From positions 458,483 to 522,482 of the forward strand of contig QAOA01000773.1 in assembly GCA_003255065.1 (NCBI GenBank): a DNA stretch of 64,000 nt. The letters run 5' to 3'. A program made the translations under genes and the position numbers. The notes beneath the pieces are model-generated. The model worked only from the letters and a program-made list of their open reading frames with translations, was not told the DNA's origin and ran no database searches. Below, one piece after another: positions 1 through 9,313 of this stretch (positions within the stretch are counted from its first letter, which is position 1; each line of letters starts with the position of its first letter). Source of the DNA: Cercis canadensis. Taxonomy: Eukaryota > Streptophyta > Magnoliopsida > Fabales > Fabaceae.

Positions 1-1340
1 ATAATCCTGCATAATTGCACACGTGACTTTATTTTATTTTATTTTTATTTTTTGTGCAAAACTTAGATATAACCAGCCAAGCAGTTTGTGCACTTAAGGT
101 TGTCTATCCATATAATAGTTAAAAGGAAACATTCAAAATGCTAATTATGCATAGAAGAGTGGTAGCAACTATTGCGTATATAGGCCAATGTTCATGAAAA
201 CCATATCATGGACAGCTCAGAATTTTCAGTAATTGATGTTACCTTTGCATAAACAAACACAGAAATACTTTTAACCCTACCCTGATTGATGAGTAAGATA
301 TTTTCTCAAGCTAATGCTCCAAAAAGTATTGTAATCCTAGTTGATGGACCACATCTTTTGTGGGTAAGAATATGAGGTGAGAAATTATCAACATAAAAAA
401 ATGAAATTACCATAAGCAATTAAAAGTGCTTATAACAATTTTAGTAATGGGATTCAATCTACATCAATGCTTCAGCAAAAGCAAAAGCATAAAATTATGC
501 TTTGCTTATGAAAGCAAAGTGGACAAAGGAACTGGTTTATTTGAATGGATGTAGTGATTAGATGATCTTGTCTATATTCCTCTTAGATCATGGGAGATGG
601 GAAACTTTGATAGACAAAAGAAAGAAAGAGGAGATTACTGTGATATGGAGAAAGATGATGGAGGAGACAAAAAGGGCTATACTTCAATTAAAATGAGCAA
701 ATAGAGGACCCTACTCTGTGTTCTCAGCAAAATTATCTATTTCAGTGCCTGTCATTACCATTGTCACTTCTACCATCACCTGAATCCACTGCCCCACCAC
801 AGCACAACTAGTATCTTCACTTTGCTCCACCATTACCATCACTTCGTCAACTTTTGTATGCTTCTAAATATTTTGAACTCATTTTTCTGAGATTAAGTCT
901 TTCTCAAGATTTCCTTCACGTATTTATAAACCAAGTCTATAGGTATCTAGATAGTGCATAATACATTATAGACTTGTAGTTAATCTCCTAATGACAAAGC
1001 AAACACCAACTAGTGTCCTACAAACTATAATAACCCAGCATTCACCCTTGAGGCAACCCCAAGCTCACCCCTCTAAACCACTCCAACCCCAAGCCAACAG
1101 TAAACATAGTGTCACAAACCATGGTAAGTAGATGATAATCCTGTATATCTTTATATTCTGCTTCCAACCTTGTAAATTCCTCCACTGCACTGCTATACTC
1201 GCTTGCACAATTCCTTAATTATAGGTGGATTAAGCCAGTCAAACAACTAACACTGCCAAGCTTCCTACATAAAATAATAGACCTGCTCAGAAATATAGAG
1301 CTCAAACTTCAAAAATTTATAATTTACTCGCAAATCTATA
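1..1340. other. intergenic, no gene seen
   Basis: AT-rich non-coding sequence left of the Mutator-like element. I see no long open frame, no RNA gene and no clear transposon ends. Confidence 0.5.
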
Positions 1341-1351
1341 CTCAGAGTTCT
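1341..1351. repeat. left target site duplication of the MULE
   Basis: The 11-mer ctcagagttct is repeated exactly at 5254-5264 on the other side of the element. Confidence 0.75.
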
Positions 1352-1602
1352 GGCAAATTTACTGAATTAATGTTGTTTAATAAAGTAATTACGAAATTAG
1401 GTATGTTTTGAAACTATTTACCAAAATGGGTCTATTTTTTTTTCCTTAATAAACGCTTATGCATTTTTTTAGTAAAACACTAAAACAATTAAGCGTTTTA
1501 AACAATAAATGCCGAAATAGAAACTGCGTTTTATTTGAAAAAATGCAAATTCATTTTATAGAAAACGCTGAAAGGATTTAGGGTTAGGGTTTCCTTTTTT
1601 CG

Positions 1603-1704
1603 GACTTGGGAAAACGCATATTCATTTATGCGTTTTCTTCAAGAAACACATAAATGAATACGTGTTTTCTTCAAGAAAATGCATAACTGAATATATGTTT
1701 TCTA
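1603..1704. repeat. subterminal tandem hairpins, left side of MULE
   Basis: Three successive imperfect palindromes of about 27 bp, each of the form aaaacgcat...atgcgtttt, are separated by ttcaag spacers. A matching set lies at about 4940-5005 near the other end. Subterminal palindromes of this kind are usual in plant DNA transposons as transposase-binding or foldback regions. Confidence 0.65.
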
Positions 1705-2663
1705 CATCTAATGTCTGGTTGCTACCAAGGTTTAATGATGATTATAAAAGCGAAATGCACTCTGATCCAAGGGAATATTACACTAGCTTACGTCAAGAGA
1801 GTGGGCATATCAAATTGATGAAGCCGAAGATTTGGTACAACAATTACAATCCCTTGGAGCTTCTCCCATCTACAGATGGTTGTTATGAATGCCTCGAAGA
1901 AATCGCCATGACTTTGAGGTGGCTATTCCAGAAATCAAGAAGGAGAACAATCAAATGTTAGTTTGTAAATGCCGCTGCTATTTATTAAAACTGACTAAGG
2001 AACAAGTTGTTGCTATAAATCGTGAGTTATCACCCATAGAAATTACCATAATTTCAATTTAGATTTAATTTTCAATGTTCGACTGGATTCCAAATGACAT
2101 TTAATAAATTGATTATAATATGTAAATAAGTAATTATTGCAATATATTAAATGTGGTTTAATACAAAAAAAAAATAAAGGCACACTTGATCTTTGGCACT
2201 TTACTCAGAAGGCTGTTTCCACTTGGAAAAATGTACTCTTTTGTCAAAAATGGACATTGACTTTTTCTAGTCAACTTTGGGTGGTCTATTTGTGCCATGA
2301 ATATTCACTTCTTCTGCACTACATCAGACCTGCCGCTATTTTGGTTCTGCAAAACGCATTTACCAGTTTCAAATCCATTTGAACGAACAACACAACATAA
2401 ATGACGTTTCTATCTTAATTTGTTGTGCTGTTCATTCAAATGGATTTGGAACTAATCTCTTCTCGTTCTAAAAAACAATGATTTTGTTGTTGGGCATTAA
2501 GCTCTGCATATTCAAATATGTGTTTCTTCCAAGAAATGGAGGTGAAACAGGAGAACATGTATTAAATGTCAAAATTACAACTATATACAACAATCAACAA
2601 AATTTTCCTAAAACAATGACTGATTTGGATCCATATCCTGCTGGTTTAGAAACCATGTCCGGA

Positions 2664-3257
2664 TCAACGAAATCTGAAAAATTGGATTCTATGACTATCC
2701 TGCTTCGTCGGATATGAACAAGTAGGAGGCATCAAAGTCTCATATGGTGGGATAGGTACATAGCAATCTACAGTAGGCCCAGTGGGGTGGCCAACTGTGA
2801 GGCCCAAATCTAGCTCCACAGCCTCACCCGATGGGGGTGCACCGACATTAGTACCGAATATGTTAACTGGGGGAGAACCCAGTCCTCCAATGTAACTTGT
2901 GCCCATCATGTCCACAGTAAATTGGGGCTGCTCGAACCATGACTGCAAGTTCAGAATTGGGGCAGAGGTAAAAGCATATGCCCGCTCCTCAAACCACGCA
3001 ATGTCCTCAAATGGCGACTGGACGACCCCAACCCTGATGATGACGCTTTAGTCGAAGGGTCAACAATCGGAACAGCATGCCGCAGTGCCTGCCATTCTCC
3101 CTGTTGGCCGGCAACCCCTGGGGGAATAACGCCCCACTGCGTTAATATCTGTGACATCGAAGCCTACATCTGGGTCTGGAATGTAGCCCATTGCTGCTGG
3201 GCCGACGCTTGCAAGTGCTGCTGCAATGCAACCCACTGGTCCTGAGTCAACGATACA
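2664..3257 (-). pseudogene. remnant reading frame inside the MULE, unidentified
   Basis: On the minus strand, from about 3257 down to 2664, a Gln-rich stretch (LTQDQWVALQQHLQ) runs into a TAG codon. It resumes as SMSQILTQWGVIPPG and continues, with another break near 2950, into a Pro/Gly-rich segment (GGLGSPPVNIFG). The composition is much less AT-rich than the surroundings, which suggests former coding sequence, probably the C-terminal part of an element-encoded protein. I do not recognise the family. No initiator and no catalytic motif can be seen. Confidence 0.35.
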
Positions 3258-3409
3258 CGTGGAGGATGAATATCAGATCTGGTTCAATCAAAGTCCTATG
3301 AGTACGAGGACGAATTAGTCTCAGTCCCTAACATAAACCAAAATAACATTCATTAAACTTATAAATAGACCGGAATAAAATTTGATAAATCCAAAAACCA
3401 AAATCCAAA

Positions 3410-4262
3410 ACACAAAACAAAACCGTGCATTGGAAATTAAAAACCTTAAACCCTAGACCTAAAACCTCAAACCCTAAATACAAATCCCAAATCCTAAATT
3501 TCATACCTCTAATATTAACCATAAACCCCAAACTCCTAAACCCAAACCCCAAATCCTAAACTCTTAACCTTAAACCCTAAACCCTAAACCTAAACCTTTA
3601 AACCCTAGACCTCAAACCAAAAAAATATCTCAATCCCTAAACCCTAAACCAAAAAAAATACAAACCCTAAACTCCAAACACCAACCCCAAAATCCCTAAC
3701 CCTAACCCAAACCCCCAAACTCCTAACCTTAAATCCTAAAACCAAAAACTTAAACCCTAAACCACAAACTCAAAATCAAAAGTCCAAACCTTAACTCCTA
3801 AACCCCTAATCCCAAACCCTAAACTATTAACCTTAAACCCTAAACCCTATACCCTAAATTGAAAAATAAATCTCCAAACCCTAAACCCAAACTCCTAAAC
3901 ACCAAACCCTAAACCCTAAACCCAAAAAAATCCCAAACCCTAAACCCTAAACCCAAAAAAAATTCCAACCCCTAAACTCCAAACACCAACCCCCAAACCC
4001 CTTACCCAAACCCCAAAACTCTAAACCCCTAATTCCAAACCCCAAACTCTTAACCCTAAACCACAAATTAAAAATAAAACTCCACACCCTAAACCCAAAC
4101 TCCAAAAACCAAATCCTAAACCCCAAAGCCCAAAAAAATCCAACCCCTAAACTCCAAATTTTAAACCCCAAACCCAAAAAAAACCAATCCCTAAACTTTA
4201 AACCCCAAACTCATAACCCAAATCCCTAAACCCTTAATCACAAATCTTAACCCTAAACCTGA
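3410..4262. repeat. degenerate interstitial telomere-like repeats (CCCTAAA type)
   Basis: About 850 bp is dominated by ccctaaa, and variants such as ccctaaac, cctaaactc and ccaaac. Some runs are perfect, for example ccctaaaccctaaaccc near 3572, 3835 and 3908. CCCTAAA is the plant telomere repeat read on the C-rich strand. The tract is heavily mutated and lies wholly inside the Mutator-like element, so it is interstitial and not a chromosome end. Minus-strand open frames here (GFRFWGLGF-like) are low-complexity artefacts. Confidence 0.8.
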
Positions 4263-4689
4263 AAACACAAATGTAACACATTTACTTTATCAATTTAATC
4301 ATTCCTAATAACAAATTTAAACTTAGTAATCAATTATTCCAATTAAATTAATACTACTACAAATATCTAAACCAACAAATTAAGACAAATTTTTCAATCT
4401 AAACTAAACTAAGACAAAGTAAGATAAAAATTTAAACTAAAATCTAAAACTAAACTAAGATAAAGTATGTCATCACAATTTAAACTAAAATTTAACTCTA
4501 TCAATTTAATAATTATAACTAAAAAACCGGCAAATAACTAAGACAAATTCAACAAATATATACTAAAAGATAAGTTAAAAATTTACTAACCTCATTGTTC
4601 CATATTTCATTTGAGATATGATGTGGTTGTAAAATTAACAAAGAGTTGTCTACTGGTCCAAGTAAGGCCATTTTTTTAAGTAGAAAATA

Positions 4690-4900
4690 AAAATGAGATT
4701 GAGAGAGACATTGACAAGGAAATGGGAAAGGGAGAGGAGAGGAGAGGGTTTCAAAGAGGAGATGAGAGGAACTCAATGGAAATGGGAGAGGAGGATCAGG
4801 CCGAGAAGAGGGTGAAATGGAGAAATGGAGAAGAAAAAGTGAGAGGCGTGAGGAAGGATAATGAAGTCGGAGAAGGTAAAAGGGTGGGGTTGAAGGGATG
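4690..4900. repeat. purine-rich low-complexity tract
   Basis: A GA-rich stretch (gagaggagaggagaggg and similar) inside the right half of the MULE. The antisense open frame across it is Ser/Pro/Leu-rich low-complexity and is not treated as a gene. Confidence 0.5.
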
Positions 4901-4939
4901 AGAGTTTCAATAGTCAAACTAACACACATTGAGAATCAT

Positions 4940-5005
4940 GAAAAACGCATAAATGATTATGCGTTTTCATGAAGAAAATGCATATTCATTTATGCGTTTT
5001 CAATT
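4940..5005. repeat. subterminal tandem hairpins, right side of MULE
   Basis: Two palindromes related to those at 1603-1704 (aaaacgcataaatga...atgcgttttc, then a second copy), in the equivalent subterminal position. Confidence 0.65.
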
Positions 5006-5253
5006 CCCAATGCCATTTGTCCGTGTGTGAAAAAATGAGACAGTGTTTTCTTATATAAAACACAGACTCATTTCTGTGTTCTATATAAGAAAAAGCAGTC
5101 CCATTTATGCATTCTTTACTCTCATTTCAGCGTTTTATGATAAAAACACATACGCGTGTGTTGGAAAAAAAAAATACTCATATTAGTAAATACTTTGAAA
5201 ATAGACCTAATTCCGTAATTAGTTTATTAAACAACATTATTGCTATCAATAAC

Positions 5254-5264
5254 CTCAGAGTTCT
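5254..5264. repeat. right target site duplication of the MULE
   Basis: Exact copy of the 11-mer at 1341-1351. Confidence 0.75.
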
Positions 5265-5747
5265 TAGTAGTCCAAGATGTAAAGTGCAATAACCTATCCC
5301 TACACTTGGTGTTGGTCCCCACATTCTTGAGCTTGCATTTGACACTTCAGAGTATATAGCTTCTGTTCGGGCCATTGATCTAAGCTCTACAACCTTCGAA
5401 ACGCTGATGTTGGTGTCAAAATGATGTGTGTAAGGCATTGGTTTTTTTTTGTTTTTTGTCCACCGGAGGATAGATAGTGAGAGTTAGCATATCTTCTCTT
5501 GAAATCTCATCTCACCTTGTCCTAATGGTATTTGAACTCTGATAAAGTATTCAGTGCTCAACTATTAAAGTGTCATGTGAAATTAGTTTTGAACCAAAGT
5601 AATCTCAAGTGTCATGTACATGGAATTTTAAAAACAAAAAAGGATGCCAACACACCATTTAACTTGCCATGTCTGCAATATGTATGCCATATTAGCACAT
5701 TTTAGATAAAGTTATAACAGCAGACCACAATAGGAATCCAATTATAA

Positions 5748-6128
5748 ATGGTGGCTGCTGAGCTACATATGCTTTTTGGTGTATTTAGCGCTACCTCATT
5801 AGGGTGTTCTTGTGAGATTTGCATCTTGAATTTATTGTCATTGTGAAAATATTAAAAAAATTAAGTTATTTCATATGAGTCAAAACAATGAGTTCTCTTT
5901 TAAATTCATAAATAGGATAAATGCTGAAAAATTATTAAAAAAATTACGTAAAACGGTATTTTTTAATGCAATTAAACTCGCTCTGTCAATTATTTTAGTT
6001 TTTGACCCACACTTGGAGACTCAATTTTTCAAAATTTTCACAATAACATCAAATTTGAGATATGGGTCCTACTAAAACACCCCAATAAGAGAGGGTAGTA
6101 ATGCTACATACTCCTTAGCCGCCACCAT
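5748..6128. mobile_element. foldback MITE with TAA flanks (PIF/Harbinger-like)
   Basis: The left end atggtggctgctgagctaca pairs with the reverse complement of the right end (atggtggcggctaaggagta). The inverted similarity continues inward through agggtgtt and ttattgtgaaaat on both arms. The element is flanked by TAA at 5745-5747 and 6129-6131, the 3-bp target duplication used by PIF/Harbinger elements. Its core (ttgtgaaaat ... aaaattgagt) is shared with copies near 29.7, 32.8 and 42.0 kb. It has no coding capacity. Confidence 0.6.
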
Positions 6129-6504
6129 TAATATGAATAGATACTCAATTGAAAATTGAAACTATAAGGATCAATCTACAAATTTGGTGAAACTATGGGG
6201 ACCAGATGTGTGAATTTGGTTGTTAATGCATCATTTAACCTGACGTATATGCAACTTGTGCATTACATAAGCACAATTTAGATGGCATAATAACATTAGG
6301 TGAAGGACCCAATTATTGATGAAAATAAACTATAGATATCCAACTGAAAAAAATTAAAGCTGTATGAACCAACATAAAACTTGGTGATTTTTTTTTTCTT
6401 TTAAAATATAGGAAAAATTCCCAAAAACTTTATCATATTTAGATTGTTTATGGTCCATTCCTCTTTTAACTTGTTAATGGAATTTAAAGTTAAAATTTGA
6501 AAAA

Positions 6505-6945
6505 ATTACAGTTTTGGTTTATGTAGTTTACAGGTTTTTTTTTTTTTTTTCAATTTTATCACTGTACTTTTAATTTGATCAAGTAAGTCCTTAATTAATT
6601 TTAATTTTCAATTGAGTCCAGACTTTGATAGAGCTGTTAGGTTAAGAAATCGATAGTAGTTGCATATATGACATATTTTATAATAAAAATTCAAAATTGA
6701 TGATGTGGCATACCATATATTGGCACGTCATCCTTTATTGGCACATCAATATGGTTGGCAAGCCACATCATTGTTTTTAATATTTTATTATAAAAAATCA
6801 TGCCATCAATTTTTTAACGGCTTCATGTAATTTCGAACTCAATTAAAAATTTAGAATTAATGAAGGATTCAATGGATGAAACAGACAATACAGAGACAAA
6901 ATTGAAAAAAATGCGTAAATTACAGAACTAATTAAAAGTACCATT
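6505..6945. mobile_element. long inverted-repeat (foldback) element
   Basis: The left arm reads tttcaattttatcactgta, then cttaattaattttaattttcaattgagt, then ttttataataaaaattcaaaattgatgatgtggc. The reverse complement of the right arm repeats this order (tttcaattttgtctctgta, attaattctaaatttttaattgagt, gatgatttttataataaaatatta). The centre of symmetry is near 6735. I could not find a convincing target duplication, so the superfamily is open and the ends are approximate. Confidence 0.5.
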
Positions 6946-7248
6946 CAACCCCTAAAATTTTCAAGTTGAACTACCAATTAATCATCGAAGAATCAGATTA
7001 GATACGTTTTACATTGAAAATGACATATTATAAATTACTTGTCGTGATTTGAGCCAATTAAATCCTTTTCTACTTGTGGTTTTCAAAGCGCAACTTTAAC
7101 CACTTGTGCTTGAATATTACTCATCACAACAAATCACAAGTCTCAAATAAGTCATATACAATTTACCTCATTTAAGATTTGATCACATAACTTTAAGGAT
7201 TTGATCTTGTGATAAAAATGTAAAAAATTCATTTAAACTAGTCAAGAT

Positions 7249-7542
7249 TTGAATCTTAGGGCCAATACTTAAAAAAAAAATCTTCTAAATGTATCAGGCT
7301 AATGTGAATGGTGTGTGCTTAAGACTGCCTAAGAAAGAACTTATTAATTTCGATGCGTAAAAGTTAGTCCGAGAATACCATTATCGTTAAAATAAAATAA
7401 AAAATTGACCACATATGTTGAATTAATTTTTTTTTTTTTTATTGGTGTCCCTGTTGAACATATCAGCTTCATGTATGAGCATTTGCCTTAGTTTATGCTT
7501 TTACTGGAATGCATGCCACAGGTTAATTTGGTGGAAGGATTC
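7249..7542. repeat. first copy of duplicated segment at an N join
   Basis: This 294-bp segment is repeated, with a few substitutions and a homopolymer difference, immediately after the single N at 7543 (second copy 7544-7835). The position of the N at the boundary points to two overlapping contig ends that were not merged. The few differences could be allelic. Confidence 0.85.
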
Positions 7543-7543
7543 N

Positions 7544-7835
7544 TTGAATCTTAGGGCCAATACTTAAAAAAAAAAATCTTCTAAATGTATCAGGCTGATG
7601 TGAATGGTGTGTGCTTAAGACTGCCTAAGAAAGAACTTATTAGTTTCGATGCATAAAAGTTAGTCTGAGAATACCATTATCGTTAAAATAAAATAAAAAA
7701 TTGACCACATATGTTGAATTAATTTTTTTTTTTATTGGTGTCCCTGTTGAACATATCAGCTTCATGTATGAGCATTTGCCTTAGTTTATGCTTTTACTGG
7801 AATGCATGCCACAGGTTAATTTGGTGGAAGGATTC
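7544..7835. repeat. second copy of duplicated segment at an N join
   Basis: Repeats 7249-7542. Likely an assembly overlap and not a real tandem duplication. Confidence 0.85.
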
Positions 7836-8842
7836 TGTAATAGTTGTGCTCAATATCATGGTCTTGCTATCCAGCATATGTAATTCATAAAGAAAGATTA
7901 AGAAGTTAGGAGTTTAGTGGCAGTCGCTTTTACAGCAGCAAACCCTAGGACCTTGATGGCTATTTATACCGCTATTATGGCCACATACATGAAACTGCTA
8001 GATCTTCTGGTGATTCTACTTTACCTATCCCCACTTGTTCTATTTTTTAAAACTATGAATTGGAGTTACATCTCTTGTAAAGATTTTTTTTTTTTTTTTT
8101 CACGTCACATGAGGCAACACAGGAAATAGTTTATTTCCTTCTAAAATCTTATTTCACCCACTCTTAATAGGATTTAAACATGCAACTTTCATGATGAAGT
8201 ATGGAGTGTTCAACCACTAAGGTATTCTCTTGGAAACTTGAAAAGAATTGCTATATACGCACTAGTTATACTCAAACTACCTCAGTGAGTACATATTTGG
8301 AAAATTTTAAGTTTAACAAAAAAATAAAAGTTTAAGTAGATACAATTAAACTTAAATTATATTGTGCAAGTGTGAGATAATGTGAGTTCAACTAATATAC
8401 AAATAACATTCTAACTTACAAAAGAGAAACTTTAGTTACACACCGATAAGTGTATTAGCACACTGGGTGTGTACTATCTGAGTTGTTGGCTTAAAGTTTC
8501 AGAGATAACAATATTTTCACAACACATACACACAACTTTTCACAACTATCTTATATGACAGAATCTGAGCTAGATAAAAGAAGGTTGGAAAATACCTCTT
8601 AGATTAAAATTTTGTCACACTGAATAATTGTGGAAACCATATAAAATAAAATAAAAATATTAAACAATATATACTCAGGTATTAATGGATTTCTTTTTAT
8701 TAGTTTAGATGTAAACATGTGTGTCTCCAAAGAGACAACTTAACGGTTAAGTATTAAGCATTTCATCATGAAAGTCCTGTGTTCAATTTCACCGGGACCA
8801 AGTAGAATGGGATAGAATATTTCCTGTTGTGTAACCTCTAGG
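7836..8842. other. intergenic, no gene seen
   Basis: AT-rich sequence with poly-T runs. No supported gene or element. Confidence 0.4.
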
Positions 8843-9313
8843 GTTTGTTTGGGAGTTAAAATAAAGGGGAAATAAGAGGAAAAGAAATAAGTAAATGTGT
8901 CAATCATTTTGTTTGGGAGTTCAAGATTAAAAAAGAAAAAGAAACCAATGGGTAATCCCAAACCCTTGTATTCTTTTTTTGCCTTACTTTTGTGTTCTCT
9001 CAATTTGGGGGGTTTGGAGAGAAAAAAGAGTAATTTACTATTATACCTCTATTTATTTCTTCAAATTCTTTTTCAAACACTATTTAGATAACATTATTAA
9101 ATCTTATATTAAATATATTTACTTTATAAATAAAGGATAAATTTGTAAAATTATAAATTTTTATTTCTTTTATTTCTTTTCCTCTCTTTTTGCTCATTTT
9201 AATCATCCAAACAAAATAGAGAAAAACCCCTCACTTTTCCTTGCCTTCCATTCTTTTCCCCCCTCTCCTCTTCTCTCCTCTTCCCTCCAAAAAAACTCTA
9301 GAACAGACCCCTA
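8843..9313. mobile_element. possible hAT-type MITE remnant
   Basis: The left end agggtttgtttgggagtt resembles the reverse complement of the right end (aggggtctgttctagagtt). Ends of the form AGGG-TTTGTTTGG are common in hAT-derived plant MITEs. I found no clean 8-bp target duplication. Confidence 0.35.

Larger units (their letters stand above)
1352..5253. mobile_element. Mutator-like element (MULE), decayed, with 11-bp target duplication
   Basis: The element is bounded by the identical 11-mer ctcagagttct at 1341-1351 and 5254-5264, a size typical of Mutator target duplications (9-11 bp). Just inside, about 75 bp at the left (from 1373, tgttgtttaataaagtaatt) match the reverse complement of the right end (about 5165-5240) at roughly 80 percent, giving terminal inverted repeats. 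Both subterminal zones hold tandem hairpins built around aaaacgcat/atgcgtttt. The interior holds a degenerate telomere-like tract and remnants of a minus-strand reading frame, but no intact transposase that I recognise. The superfamily call rests on target-duplication length and TIR structure, not on protein homology. Confidence 0.75.

Noticed and set aside
1662-1961. 99-codon plus-strand frame inside the MULE
   Set aside because: It starts within the subterminal hairpins and no domain is recognisable. It could be a fragment of captured sequence, but nothing supports a gene.
3328-4177. Minus-strand frames rich in GFGFRxLGF
   Set aside because: They are translations of the degenerate telomere-like repeat, not proteins.
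4549-4929. 126-codon minus-strand frame, Ser/Pro/Leu-rich
   Set aside because: Produced by a GA-rich low-complexity tract on the other strand.
5178-5438. Minus-strand frame with VSKVVELRSMARTEAIYS, faintly like a LOB-domain segment
   Set aside because: Only scattered residues agree (NxxVSK, EA, NA-R), the zinc-binding block is absent, and no neighbouring exon was found. Too weak to call even a pseudogene.
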